From Climacium dendroides (Eukaryota; Streptophyta; Bryopsida; Hypnales; Climaciaceae): a stretch of 64,000 nt of DNA. The translations under genes were made by a program, and so were the position numbers. Under the pieces are notes generated by a model. That model saw only the letters and a program-made list of their open reading frames with translations. It did not search any database and had not been told where the DNA came from. This document shows, piece by piece, positions 11,517-23,700 of this stretch (its first letter is position 1; the number at the start of each line of letters is the position of its first letter). Location: contig OX467090.1 of the NCBI GenBank assembly GCA_950106755.1, positions 930,001 to 994,000 on the forward strand, read 5' to 3'.

Positions 11517-12236
11517 CTACTGTGACATACTCTTCAACTTCTCATATGCCTTCAATATTTCCGGTCCTCTACTGTACTCAGTACAAATTGCGGACCGTTC
11601 TTGAATGATGTCCCACCTTTGCTTCTCCAAGGACCTTTTTTCCGCAACATCCCATAAACAACGGCTCCCTTCTAGTCGGGACTCTCCACTAAGATTTGAG
11701 CGTTGACGTTTTGGAACATTCAAGTATCTGCGTCTATGAATTGGAGGTAGTGGAACCTCCGGTGTGGTCGCCTCTGCAATATACATGGAAGAGCTCCGAG
11801 ATCGCTTCGTTTGGGCACCTTCCGTCAGTGGAGGAAGGTGGGGAAGAGAGGAAGCAATATCTCGACGCACTTGGCAAATCTCACTTGGAATGCCTAAAGT
11901 TACATTTGTTCCAATGCCTGGACAACCTTCCTCCCCGTAAAGCTTTCTTTGAGTCATTCGATCAGAAGTAGACGACAAAGCACGTTGGCCAACGAATCGC
12001 AGCGGTGACGGGGAGCAAAAAAGCCGCAGACGCATCCTACCACTCGGAGGACTGTCGACCACGTTGTCCTCAATAGGCTTCGTCGAGAAATCCATGGTGG
12101 AATTTGCAGTAGCAGCCAAACACAGTAAATTTCCAGTGCTGAGAATGATGTATTGCCCATAGTCTAAGATGGAGTCAGCAGAAGCTGCACAAGCCAATCC
12201 ACCTTTCGGAACATAGGCCTCTGAAGTTCTCATCAT
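11517..12236 (-). CDS. Hypothetical protein in the left arm
   Basis: An open frame of 239 codons starts at ATG ATG (12,236). A splice-acceptor-like TTGATAG lies directly upstream, so this may be a second exon. The product has no recognised domain. The N-terminal part is Ala/Ser-rich, the middle is basic and Pro-rich (PEVPLPPIHRRRYLNVPKRQR), and the C-terminus is helical and charged (EILKAYEKLKSMSQ). It is the leftward gene nearest the left end of the giant insertion. Two palindromes of the TTTAGGG family (12,397 and 12,575) lie in the interval between it and the FCP1-like gene. It is intact over this length, unlike its neighbours. Confidence 0.5.
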   Translation of the reverse strand: MMRTSEAYVPKGGLACAASADSILDYGQYIILSTGNLLCLAATANSTMDFSTKPIEDNVVDSPPSGRMRLRLFCSPSPLRFVGQRALSSTSDRMTQRKLYGEEGCPGIGTNVTLGIPSEICQVRRDIASSLPHLPPLTEGAQTKRSRSSSMYIAEATTPEVPLPPIHRRRYLNVPKRQRSNLSGESRLEGSRCLWDVAEKRSLEKQRWDIIQERSAICTEYSRGPEILKAYEKLKSMSQ

Positions 12237-12396
12237 CTATCAAGCAAAGAAAGCCACAAATTGAAGAAGAACATAATTCAAATTGAGAAAACACTGCTGC
12301 GCAATACACAGACCTAACAATATAAGAACTAAAACAAAAGACAACACCCAGCAAAAAGCTCAAAAGAACTTTGACATGTATATAAGCCAAGGATGT

Positions 12397-12603
12397 GCTG
12401 TTTAGGTCATACCGACCTAAACTGCACAAGTTGAAACGAATGAAGTGGATCACACAACATACTGGAACAAAGCAGTTCAAACATATCACACACAAAACTG
12501 ATATCGCTTAAACGTTCTGAATGGATTCATTCAATCCACTAGTCTACCAGTATCAATTAAAAAATAAGTATATACAATTTAAGGCGGACCGAGCTAAAAT
12601 GCG
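12397..12603. repeat. Two TTTAGGG-family palindromes
   Basis: Imperfect palindromes at 12,397-12,425 and 12,575-12,603 have the pattern TTTAGG-T/GC..(A)CCGA-CCTAAA. They lie between two leftward genes. These are the most diverged members of the family. Confidence 0.7.
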
Positions 12604-12652
12604 CCAGTCTTGCACTCGAACTACACTTCCCTAGGAAACCATAGACCATGAC

Positions 12653-13766
12653 CTAATTCAAACTAGAGGAAGCGCGAACTACTTCCATTAGCACTTCGTA
12701 CTCCTTGCGGTTCCTTTCGTCGCAAAGCATTCGTCGCCCAATTCTTCCAGGACCATTTTCCTTGAATGCCTTCAAACCTTGGTCTCGAGCTATGTGTAAA
12801 CGTTGAAACCAAGGAAGCAAAACATCGAAAAGAAAAGAGTCCCGTGAACCATTCCCTCTATAACTCCACGAATCAGGTAGTATGACATTATGAGGCCTGT
12901 TCATTATATGCTTCACAGGACTGTCATCTACAATGACAGTATTGTCAGACGAGAAGCTTCCTCTTCTATCTTTAAATAACCGGTCTAGATTTTTGAGGAA
13001 TAAGTCCTTGTCCGTTCCTGGTACTTTGAAATAGGTCAACCTTCCCAATCTATCTCTTTATTTTAGTGTTTGGCATGAGTCCTGCCCAAGTATTTGGGAA
13101 GGCGGCAGTCCGTCTCGGAAAAGATATTGAGAAATCAGTTCAGTGGTAGACTTCTTTATAGAACTCCACACTAAAACTGTTGCAAATTTTTGAAGCTCTG
13201 TAAGGAAATTAGAGCAATGAGGCCGCATCCACACAGCCTTGGATCTGACTAGCGCGGGCTCAGTTGCGGAGTGCGGCTGCGAGAAGTCTCTCAATTTTTT
13301 GTGTGACAATCCCTTGGACTTCCAATCTTCGCAGACACATAGAATTCCATTTAGGTCTAGGACAACATTGATCCACTTATCCGCCACCCTAGACCTGAAT
13401 GGACGAACGACGCCCTCCGAAGTCCCTCCACGACGACATGGAGGACCGGATTCCTGCTGTCAAAAGGAATAGAGCGAGGACAGTTAACATTCTGCACCTC
13501 CTCTTCTTGTCGACACTAGAATGATACGAATTCGAGAACCCGTGGACAATAGGGAAATGAACATACCTGCCGCTGAGAGGACTCAGCAGGAACATCAGGT
13601 TTAGTCTCAGGTTGAATGTCAGTCGTAACCACCTTCTTTGATTCACTTTGAGGAGGTCCTAGCACCAGCATTTCATCAAGGGCAACAAGCTCATTTTCCA
13701 ACACAGGAATTGATGGTGCTACAGAAGAAGCGCAAGTTGTACAAACATTGAAAACATTCTGAAGCC
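12653..13766 (-). pseudogene. FCP1/SCP-like HAD phosphatase-domain protein
   Basis: Two leftward exons are visible. Exon 13,766-13,567 lies between an acceptor (TTGCAG) and a donor (GTATGT). The second runs 13,456-12,653 after TTTGACAG. The second carries a C-terminal-domain-phosphatase fold: motif I reads VVLDLNGIL near 13,360, motif II is WSS near 13,155 (ATVLVWSS), and motif III reads VIVDDSP near 12,930, followed by PHNVILPDSW. Family members dephosphorylate serine residues, classically of RNA polymerase II. Motif I has Asn where classical enzymes have the second Asp, a variant also common in plant FCP-like proteins. A TAA at 13,060-13,058 interrupts the domain in frame. The 5' exon structure beyond 13,766 is uncertain, and it may be joined to the methyltransferase gene upstream. 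Confidence 0.7.
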
Positions 13767-15097
13767 CTGCAATAGAAGAATTAAGATAGAATGTTATGTA
13801 AGACAACGATATATTACAGCCTCAACAAATGAGTGTTAAAATACAAAAATGATTACAAAATTTGGAACTCCATGGTTTAGTCCACTAGAAGTTTCCGTGT
13901 CCATAAAAAAACTATGTACACTATATCTACAAATGCAGCTCTAGAATACACATCAGCTCGAGTCGAGCTACAACAAATGACATCGAGTGATTACTTGGCA
14001 CAACCTATTGGTGGATCATTGGCGCGGTCGGTGGTACTTCCGGGCACTACCCCTTCTGGATCCACAGACAAGATCTGCCCACTATCACACTGCTGATCTC
14101 CCTTGGATATCCCCTCGCTTGCAGCTTGTGCGCCCTCCAAAGTCGATGTGACGTTCTTGGGCGATGAGGAACTCTGACCTCCACGTGTTTCTCTCACAGG
14201 AATAAGTGGAGGGATAAAATCCGGAGGCCCCGGTGGAAGACGCGGAGGCGTAGCAGCAGCCCTCTACGGAACGGAGACAGCACTATCATTGGATCCTGAT
14301 GGGTTGTTTCCGATGAAGAGTTGCTGCGAAGCTATTGGTGGTGGAAGCGTGGCAACCGGTTGGGCTTGATTTCTGTCCAAGTACGCTTGCCACATTACCC
14401 AATTATGTTCACGCTCCTCCCTATTCAACCTTTGTTCCTCTAGGAAGGCCTGCGCTAGACCCGCAAAGTTTTTAGTTGATTCCTTTTGGAACTCTAAATT
14501 TTCCTCCCGGTCTTTCTTTTGTTCGCGCCTGATTTCCTCTTGCTACTTCAAGACCACCACCAGCGACATCGACAAGGCCTGCATATGGTGCACTTTCTTT
14601 TTCTTAGCAGGCCTAGTTCTGGAAACCGGAGTTTCAGCATCCATAGGTTGAACTGCCGTGTTCTGCAGCCCTGTTGAGCTTGACGACCCTAAATTGGTCT
14701 GCGATGCACGAGCACCTGGCGTGGTGATTTCGTCAAACACGTCGTAATCCACCGCAATGTCTTCTACGTCGAAGTCATCCTCTTCCTCCTCATTTTCATC
14801 TTCCTCGACGTCTTCCTCTATACCCCTCTTCCCCCGGTTTTGGCCAAGCGAGGCAGCAGTCTCCGAGCGACCCCTTGGTCTGGTCGAATCAGGGTTGGAC
14901 TGTGACTCACGTTGAGTCGATACAATGTCTTCGTCAACAGCATATGAGGAGTCGAGGAAGTCATCCTTGTCCAACGATAAACCGACCGTGGCAATATTTT
15001 GCCAGATGTCTGTTTCGCAATCCGGGACAGCAGCGAAAACATCTACCCAACTCATCTGCAACCAAACATAGCATGCAGAATCTCAGAGTTATTGACT

Positions 15098-15324
15098 TGC
15101 AATTTAGGACGGTCCGACCTAAACAGCATCTAAGGAACACAGGCTAGGATAGGAAAATAACGTCGACTATTATGACAATTAATCATTGAGTTCCAGACTA
15201 TCTATGCATTTTAGGGCGGTCCTCCCTAAACTGCAACCAAGATCTAGAAATTGTTCATTTACTACAAGTAAGCAGTAAGCGTCAAGTACAAGTTTGCAGT
15301 TTAGGTCGGTCCGACTTAAATTGT
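15098..15324. repeat. Three TTTAGGG-family palindromes in intron 2
   Basis: Palindromes at 15,098-15,128, 15,205-15,234 and 15,295-15,324 all lie in the intron 15,338-15,056. The first, in transcript direction, begins 14 nt after the donor. The last ends about 42 nt before the acceptor. Confidence 0.85.
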
Positions 15325-16790
15325 AGCGATGTACTTACCAGTGCAGCACATGTCAATTTGCTCCCAGCAAAAACAGAGAATACGCTTGAACCCGGATGGT
15401 AGAACTTCTTGATGATCCCAAGGTAGAATTCCATTCGCAGCTCCTTAATATACATTCTAAACGGTAGCTCATTGTACCTCTTAGATTCTTTGTTAGTGAT
15501 TGTATCCGGAGCTCGAAATTCCGGTTCAATCCGGATCTGCATTGGCAGGTCTCTGCTTTGGAGAAAAATGAGTGGTATTTTCCTCAGCGCCCTTGCCGAA
15601 TTCGCTGGGAGATCATAAAGCCTCTCATTTTTCGCTGGGTAGTAATCGGAGAAACTCCGATTATATGTGCATAAGACCTCATTTTTCTCAACGAACCCGA
15701 GGACTTGAGATAAGTCGGTCTCGTCCTCGATGATGAACAACCAGGTCTTGACTTCTTCAAGCAAAGGTTCCTTCATTTGTTGCTGAGACATTAGTACTTC
15801 CAGGAAGAACGGCTTCTCCATCGTGGAGCTCTCCTTCTCCAACACTCCGGGAATCGATCGAAAATCGATCACTCCCAAACCGATCAAGCTCATTGTCTCT
15901 GGCGTCCAAACATCCGCCGGCCAGTTCTCGTGCGTGTTGTAACGTATGCTGTAAGGACGCAAATGTGCGACCGACGAAGGAATGCAAAATTGGTTCTTTT
16001 TTTCCAAAAACACTTTGAAGAAGGCCTCTATCTTGGGATCGATGGTTGCTGCTGTCTTATTTCTCCCTCGGGTTTGCTTGGTCATCGAAAAATATGCCTC
16101 ACCCGGCCTTTCGAGCAACAGATTCATCGTTGCACTAGTGAAGCAGCGGCTCCTCTTGAACTGTCGCCAGTTCTCCGGAATGAACTAATTCCTTGCATTG
16201 AACAAGTTGAGTTCTGGATAGATCAGGTGAAACTCTTTTTTCACCTTCTTCTCCCGCTTCACTCTCTCCACCCATTCCTTGGCGCTGTAGCAGTCTTGTA
16301 CAACCGTGGACACCGGTTTGATTGTCACTTTCGGATATGGGTGGTGGCGACTTGGGCCGGAGCGATTGAGAATGTGCTTCGCCAATCTCTTCATATCGTC
16401 GTAGCTGAGATTTCCAAGGGGCCTGAAGAAGTCCCTGCTCATTGCGCAACTTTCTTGTTTCCAGTTTTCCTTCTCATTGAACGTCACCTTCGTCTCTGGA
16501 TCGATGAGCTCCCCGTGTGCAGCACTGATGATAACTTCACTCCAAACCTCGTAAACGTCGTCGGGCGCAGAAATTATTTTCAGTTCGTTTGTAAGCTTTA
16601 GCTTTTTGTCTGCACCCTTCTTCTTTGAGATCGTGAAGCTTTTATTTACATCAATCATGGCGAATCTGAGATTAACTGCCTTTTCAAAACTCTGCATAAG
16701 GATTGACTAGATTCATTAACTTGTGATCTTATCATAAACTACACTACAGAAGGAGCTCTCTCAGAGAGCAAGTACAAAACTGTAAGCATA

Positions 16791-16820
16791 TGCAGTTTAG
16801 GGCGGTCCGCCCTAAAATGC
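16791..16820. repeat. TTTAGGG-family palindrome in intron 1
   Basis: Near-perfect palindrome around core TTAGGGCGGTCCGCCCTAA, in the intron 16,824-16,692. It starts 4 nt inside the splice donor. Confidence 0.9.
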
Positions 16821-18298
16821 TTACCTTATACTTTTGCGTTAGCGCAATATGGGCTTTTCCTCGTTCTGAGGGTCCACTAGTTTTGTCTCCTTTTGGTGGT
16901 GCCGGTCTTCCCATGGAAACTCACACAGTCCTTGCTCCCAAGATATTTGTTGCCCAAGATGGCGTAGCGGGCTGAAAGTAGTTGGTCCGATTATAGTATG
17001 CGGAGATTGTCCTCAACATCTCCTTATCGAGTGACCAAACCACGTAGCATTTCCAGGTTCTGAAGTGTTTTTTCACTTCTTCGTTCACCATGCTTTCCTC
17101 TTGCATCATCAAGTGGCTTGCAGCTACGCTATGCTAGCCATTGATGATGTAGAAGTCTTTGTCCATCACCTCCTCCCATCGAGGTAGATCTCTTTTGCCT
17201 TTTGGCAAGACCGATGTGACGCAAAGAGTCTGCTTCACACTCTTGTCCGGCATGTTGACAAGATAATGGAGCATTTCTTTAACAATTTTGTCCTCCTTCA
17301 CGCGTATGTTGAGTTCGGCAGGTGCCTCCTTCAACTTTCCAATTGGCAGCTCTTTCTTCTCACCAACTCCGTAGATAAACGCGGTGGAGTACTTCTCCCA
17401 TAAGTTCTTGTACAGAGCGCTTATATCTTTGTAGTTTGGCTTCCGCTCCATCTTGAGGGCTTCCGGAACGACATTCATTTCTTCGAGATAGCTTGCCGAC
17501 TCCACGCCTGACTACTCCGATGTCCTCTCGACTGCCTTCCTTACTGACCCGGATGCCAGCAGACTGCTTTGAGGTGCTGTCGCTGGAGATGGTGGGGGCT
17601 TCCTGTTTTTCTTACCTTTACTTTGTGACCAACCAGCCTTTTTCCCCGTTGATGGCTGACCTTCATCTTGAGTAGTTGTCTCCACGGATACCGTTTGTAG
17701 AGCCATGAAGGATCTTTGCATTGCCATCCTCTCCTTGATGACTACAAAGGAGTTCATCAGGAGCGTGATCTTCGTGCATAGTTTGCTTCCCGTCAGTGGA
17801 CTTCCGTCCATGTTGTGGTACTCGCCATTGTCTATTTTGCGCTCCAACTCTTTGATCTCCGAACTGTATGGCGTTGGCTCTAGACTCTCCAAGAATGGCG
17901 ATATGTTGAACCAAATCTTCTCTGAGTTCAAGAGTAATGTGAAGTGGTACTGATTGCCCGCTGGGAATGCGTTGTTCGTGGTGACGTAGTGAATTTTGAT
18001 GTTTGGGAATTTCTCCGAAGACACCCGCTTCACTTTCTCGTCGAATGAGATTGGGAGATACGCCTTGGAATTTCGGTACTTCATGTTGAAGTGCATGTTG
18101 TCTGTATGGGGCACCATCTTCAAACACCACGCGTCCACCTCTTTTGGGTTTTCAAACTCCCACCAGTCCCCTTCTATCATATCCTCGTCTACATTTGGAC
18201 TTTCTTCTTCGACATCCTCTACTCTTTTGAAGTGCGCCTTGAGTTGATCCATGTATTCCTCCATTTTGAGCATGGACAACTACAATTCAGTCTATTGT

Positions 18299-19091
18299 TG
18301 CGGTTTAGGACGGACCGAGCTAAACTGTTGCTAGACGTAGACGCACATTTTTCTTGTTGATCTTTATTAAGTCAATTTTGATTGCGCCCTTATTTATTTT
18401 TGATTTGGTAGTCTTCTGTTTGTTGCCTACGTTTCTCTATTAGTCTGCAGATTAGGGCGGTCCGCCCTAAACTGCTGGGATTATTCTTTGGTTTGTAAGC
18501 ATTATTGTTTAATTAGTAGAAGAGGCATTGAGTTTTAGAAGTATTTTATCTACCAATCATCACTGAAATTGTTTAATGTGTCTGATTTCTTTAATCATTT
18601 TATGGTAATGTCTATGCTTCTGTCGTTAGTGTAGTGCTTTGGAGTGCAGTTTAGGGCGGTCCGTCCTAAATTGCGCGTGGTCTAAATTCTCGATTTTTAT
18701 ATGTAGCATATATATAGGGTTGATCAATTCTGAATATCAACAGAAAGGCAGTTTAGGGCGGTCCATCCTAACTTGCACATGGACTATATTTTTTATTTTT
18801 CAACGTAGCATATGCATAGGGTTCATCAATTCTCATGATTTACAGAAATGCAGTTTAGGACGGTCCGCCCTAAATTGTGCATGGACTACATTTTTGATTC
18901 CTTACCAAGTTAGCGTAGCTTATATGTAGAGTTGATCAGTTCTCATTATGAACAAAAATTCAGTTTAGGATGGTCCGCACTAAATTGCGTATGGACTACA
19001 TTTTTTATTTCTCAGCGTAGCATACATATAGGATTGATCAATTCTCATGATCTACAGAAATGCAGTTTAGGACGGTCCGCCCTAAATTGCA
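18299..19091. repeat. Array of seven TTTAGGG-family palindromes, left arm
   Basis: Palindromes start at 18,299, 18,446, 18,645, 18,748, 18,849, 18,961 and 19,061. Each is about 30 bp, with arms TGCAGTTTAGGRC and a GGTCCG centre. The last five are spaced about 100-112 bp, and their intervening DNA is itself repeated (AGCATATATATAGGGTTGATC-like). The array lies directly upstream of the ParB-methyltransferase start at 18,273, in the promoter or 5' leader position. Confidence 0.95.
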
Positions 19092-19099
19092 GACGTTCT

Positions 19100-19180
19100 A
19101 TTTCTGACTTTGCACTCAATACCCGCTTGATACCCGGGGATATTTAGGTGATACCCGCCTAAGACCCGGAGATATCATGG
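19100..19180. repeat. TACCCG-rich stretch
   Basis: TACCCGCTTGATACCCGG, GATACCCGCC and AAGACCCGGAGA follow the palindrome array. AGACCCGGA is found inverted at about 42,347 beside the right-hand array. The pair may mark an insertion boundary, but the match is short. Confidence 0.4.
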
Positions 19181-19240
19181 TCATATCCATCAAATTCTAT
19201 GCGAGGGTTCACACGTTCTTCAACTGTAAAGCATGATAAT

Positions 19241-19305
19241 TAGAACCCTAAACCTCAAATCCTAAACCCTAAACCCTAAATCCTTAAACCCTTAAACCTG
19301 AACCA
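19241..19305 (+). repeat. Interstitial telomere-like repeats (CCCTAAA)
   Basis: About eight degenerate plant telomere units (AACCCTAAA, AAATCCTAAA, CCTTAAACCC) run in one direction. They are similar to the tract at 24,397-24,462. Confidence 0.85.
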
Positions 19306-19619
19306 TTTATTAACATCCAATGCAAAAGTCCTGACCTGCCAAATAACACAATGATAGGTTTTTGATACTTGTCTCCTTCTACAAATGAAAAAATCCTCAA
19401 AGCTGCTACCACAAACGTATCCAAATCACACTGCTGCAAATCCAAGAGTGCAAAATAAGGAGTGAGAAAACAAAAAAAGTACAATTGCAACTAGTTAGTC
19501 ACATGTAATTTGGGAGACAGGCAATTGATTCATCCCCAAGTTCAACAGAATTGCAACATCCAGATGCAATTGAAACCAGTGCTTCCAATTGTTTTCCACC
19601 ATTCTATAAATAAAAATGA

Positions 19620-20330
19620 AACCCATGCAGACACACCTTGATCTCACGTTTTGTGGCAAACAATCATAATAACCAAATCTCACGATTTCTCACGGTTTCT
19701 CACAGTGTCAAGTCGGTGGGCGTGTACAAATGCCCTAAACTACACAAGCACACCGCAAACTGACCGAACACGTCCGCCTCTTTGGCAAATTAAAATCAGT
19801 AGCTTCAGCATGACCAAAACTGACAGACGCAGATGCACATGAAGTGAAGAAAGAGGTGAACCTCAATGAATGATGCTGAAGCAGGTGAGCTTCTTAACCC
19901 TAACGTCAATGTCCCTCGGCCTTTGGGTCGCCTGCAGACCTGATCCGCAAATCCGCCACCAAACACCTTGTTTTTGAATTGCATGCAAACACATCCTGAT
20001 CTAAGTTTTGTGGCAAACAATCATAATAACCAAATCTCATGGTTTCTCACGGTTTCTCACAGTGTCAAGTCGGTGGGCGTGTACAAATGACCTAAACTGC
20101 ACAAGCACACCGCAAACTGACCGAACACGTCCGCCTCTTTGGCAAACTAAAATCAGCAGCTTCAACATGACCAAAACTGACAGACGCAGATGCACATGAA
20201 GTGAAGAAAGAGGTGAACCTCAATGAATGATGCTGAAGCAGGTGAGCTTCTTAACCCTAACGTCAATGTCCCTCGGCCTTTGGGTCGCCTGCAGACCTGA
20301 TCCGCAAATCCGCCACCAAACACCTCCTTT
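19620..20330. repeat. Tandem duplication, 357-bp unit, two copies
   Basis: Sequence beginning TTTTGTGGCAAACAATCATAATAACC near 19,650 recurs 357 bp downstream (near 20,007) with few differences. The unit ends in AATCCGCCACCAAACACC. Open frames within it are duplicated and look incidental. Confidence 0.9.
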
Positions 20331-20579
20331 CTGGTGAAGTGAACAATGAAGTGAACAAAGACGTGAACCTCAATGAATGATGCTGAAGGAGGCGAAAGGA
20401 AAGACAACAACAAGAAGCGAAGTACAACGCCAATAGAAGGCGGAGCAAAATACGAGCACAAAGTAGAAACAAAGACTCGAAGTAGGAGCACAAAACAGCA
20501 GCAATGAGGAAGAAGAGGAGCTGGAAGAAAAGGAGAGGCAGCAGCGACGACAAAGAGCACTCGACGTCAACCTCCCCGC

Positions 20580-20700
20580 CCTGCACGCACCCCCCCCCCC
20601 ACTTGCCCCGTACCCGCCCCATATCCGCCTCGTACCTGCCCCCTACCCGCCTTGTAAACCGCCCCCTACCCGACTTGTAACCCTCTCATATTCACCCAAT
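20580..20700. repeat. C-rich minisatellite
   Basis: Irregular units such as CCCGTACCCGCC, CCCTACCCGCCTTGTAA and CCTACCCGACTTGTAA, preceded by a run of about ten C. The unit resembles the TACCCGCC stretch at 19.1 kb. Confidence 0.7.
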
Positions 20701-23700
20701 GCCCGACCATACCTAATCAAGTTCCCACTTGTAGCTAATACCCACAAAATTGGAAAACTGGTTTGTCACCATGTGAATTGTTAGATTAAAATAATGCAGA
20801 AATACTCATTGCAAGAGTAAAATACTATAGATGACCTTTTTGTTTTCACATAGAATTGGAAGGATGAATAGTGGCACTTCCATCATGTGCATGAAGTTTT
20901 CTTGTCATCCATCGGACAAAAAACATCTGCCTCGTCATTTGAAGGTTAATCCATAAACACACAACATATATTTGTCGTCTAAGGAGTGATGAAGGAATCT
21001 TTTGTATAGGACAAAAGTACAATTATTCATCCACATAATGAAGGGTGGAAAAGAAAAAAAATCGTATAGTAGTTTTACTCCGAATAAGTTTTTTAGGTCT
21101 AGTTAAAGTAGATGATGACACATGGTTCCATAATCAATGATTTCAACGATGACTAGCTCGATGTCCAAAGAATTAGAAATTGATGCACATTTGACCATTG
21201 AGATACTTGAGGTCTCAATATATGGAGTCACTTGATTAAATTTTATTATTTGTAACTTTGAACCTCAAAATTTTAAACATCATCTATTATATTAAGTATT
21301 TTTAGTCTTCTTGAAGTTCACAAAGTTCCAGAGTCAATGATTTTCACATTGACCAGCTCAGCATACAAAAATTCAAAGTTCATGCATATTTTAGCATTAG
21401 AGAATTTGAGGTCTTAATATAATTATTAATGCTAAGAATAGTGAGGTTTAGGGTTACAAACATAATAAACTAATCTAGTGGTTTGCAAATCACTTGAATC
21501 CCAACAATCATTTTTCAGTCTGTTTTGAAGCTTCGGATATGGTGGTGGAACAGTTTAGTTAATTTTCTTGACAAAACCAAATCATGTATACCATAGCCAT
21601 AGAAAATACATTTATATTTAGAAGTTGGCTTAATTTTTTTGAAAGAAAGCAATAAGGATCTTGAAATGTTATTTTTTGTACCCTAAATCGTGAACTAAGT
21701 AAAAGTTTCCTCTTGTATGAAGTCTTTGCACTCTTTTGTGCACAAGTGCTTTGTATTCATGCTAATTTTGTAGCATTTGGAATTACCATTTGAAATGTAA
21801 GGCTTAGAAAAATTAAAGATTTAAATTCAATTATCTTTTATTTTTGAAACAAAAATAACTTTCACAATGCATTCACAAACAAAGCCCTTGCACTATGTAG
21901 GGCATTGAACTTTCAATTTATACCAAAAATATCACTTCTTTACACTATAAAAATTCTTTATTGAATTCCAAAGATTTATGGAGTGAAATTCTTTTTAAAA
22001 ATTTTAAATTATGATAATGGCACACATCACAATAGTGCTACTTCATGTCATCTTTGTTGAGTGATGAAGTTGATTCAATTATACAAGCAAAGAGAAGAAA
22101 GAACTATTGATAAACCTGAAATTCAAAGAATAAAGAAGGAGCTTTCATGAAGAGGAATGAAAGCTTTCCATGCAGATGATTATACAAAATCTATGATAAA
22201 AAAGAATTCAAATATATATTGAATTTCTTTTTTAGGAGGATGGATTCTCCACCAAACTTTAAAAAGGAGCTTTTGTACAATAATTTTTGTGCCCATGGCA
22301 TAGTGATTGAAAAAAATTTATATTCTCAAAAAGGTAGTGTATTTTCTATCTCTACAAGAAGTTTCCAAAAATCATAAATAGATGAATATTGAGTCCATAA
22401 GAGCCTACCTAAAATCAATTCAAGTTACAATGGAACTTTGAGGTTTACGAAAATATCAAATCTAAGCACATTCATTGGTTAAGAGCAAAAAAATTGTCTT
22501 TGGTTTAGAAGAAATTACTGTGACTGTAAAATGGTAACATTTATTGTCCCTTTTTAAATCATTGACAACCTATAATTTCCTAAGGACTTAAAAATTCAAT
22601 CTCTAAAACATAAAGATGTATTGTAAATTGCAACTTAACTTAGCAGTGACTTTCAACACTTCTAATCTATAATCCATACTCATCCTCTATATGTTTACAT
22701 CTTCCATTGCATTAACCAATATTTATTAGTGAAATAGATATAAAAATATTTTTGAAATTGATGAAATATTGGGTATTAGTTATGTTTTGAATTAATTAAA
22801 AAAATTTACAAGATCAAAATGCAATATTCTAACTATTCTCATTCTCTAAAATTACTATCTTCATTGATAATCAAATTTGTTTTTCTAATAACTGTTTTAT
22901 AAATTTGATGCTTAAAGATTTTGAATTCACAATTTTCTAATATTCTTTGAACTATACAAACCCTAAATACTAATATTTTATAAATGACTAAAGGTTGGCG
23001 CTTGGTACACTACTCATTTGCCATAATATTGTATTAAAAAATTATTATTATTTTTTTAAACTAACAAAATTTTCAAATCAATTGATAATAATAAAACATT
23101 CAAGTCACAAAAGTTTAAAACTCAAAAAATCACCAAATTATGAAAGTGCAATGAAGTTTGAAGCCAAAAAGGGCAATGAAATGTCAATTCTTTTATATCA
23201 CCCTATTCATATTTTTTAACTTCCACCTCTCTTCAATGACCATCGTACTTTTGTAATTTTGTAGAGTTTAGAGGTCTGATATTGTAAAAGCCATTGTATT
23301 TCTATAATATCACAAATTTTGAAAAATGTGATATTACATAGGTGGCGCTTGTTTTGCTAAGCAAAAATTAAAATAGTTTATTTATTATTATACTATTATA
23401 TTTAAAGGAAAACTTTGTAAATCTCAAAAACTTCGTGAACAATTTAATTGTTGTGAAATCCAAAATCAATTCAATCTAATAAATTTCTCAAATCATGTGG
23501 TAATAGCAATACATAATTCAAATGAGAAGCTCAAAGCTCAAAAAAGCACAGCATCATAGAAATGCAAAAGAAGTATAAAACCAACAAAAGCAATGGAATT
23601 GCTACCTTTATAATATCACCATATTGATCCTCTTTAATATCACTTCAATTGCAACGACTATATTATTTCTATAATATCACCCTCTATACAAAGTGATATT

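Larger units (their letters stand above)
13991..18273 (-). pseudogene. ParB-like plus permuted amino-methyltransferase-like protein (left arm)
   Basis: Exons can be placed at 18,273-16,825, 16,691-15,339 and 15,055-13,991, joined by GT..AG introns with phase kept. Near 17,140 a ParB/sulfiredoxin-type motif reads FYIING then HSVAAS, with a TAG exactly between. At the end of exon 2, FYHPGSSVFSVFAGSK resembles motif I of N4/N6 amino-methyltransferases. Exon 3 continues with the expected helix and acidic strand (VDVFAAVPDCETDIW), then becomes acidic and Lys/Gln-rich. A C-terminal motif I implies the permuted (beta) order. I cannot find a DPPY-type catalytic motif, so activity is doubtful. In-frame stops at 17,512, 17,134, 16,921, 16,185, 14,543 and about 14,260 show that it is dead. 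Palindromes of the TTTAGGG family sit in both introns and upstream of the start. Confidence 0.6.

Noticed and set aside
18645..19091. CRISPR-like regular array
   Set aside because: The repeats are near 30 bp and evenly spaced, but the intervening DNA is itself repeated, not unique, the context is an intron-bearing eukaryotic genome, and no cas genes are seen.
19241..19305. True chromosome end
   Set aside because: Only about eight degenerate CCCTAAA units are present and unique DNA continues on both sides.
20162..20622. Leu/Ser/Phe-rich membrane protein on the minus strand
   Set aside because: Overlapping frames of similar composition are open in more than one phase over purine-rich DNA, and part is inside the 357-bp tandem duplication.
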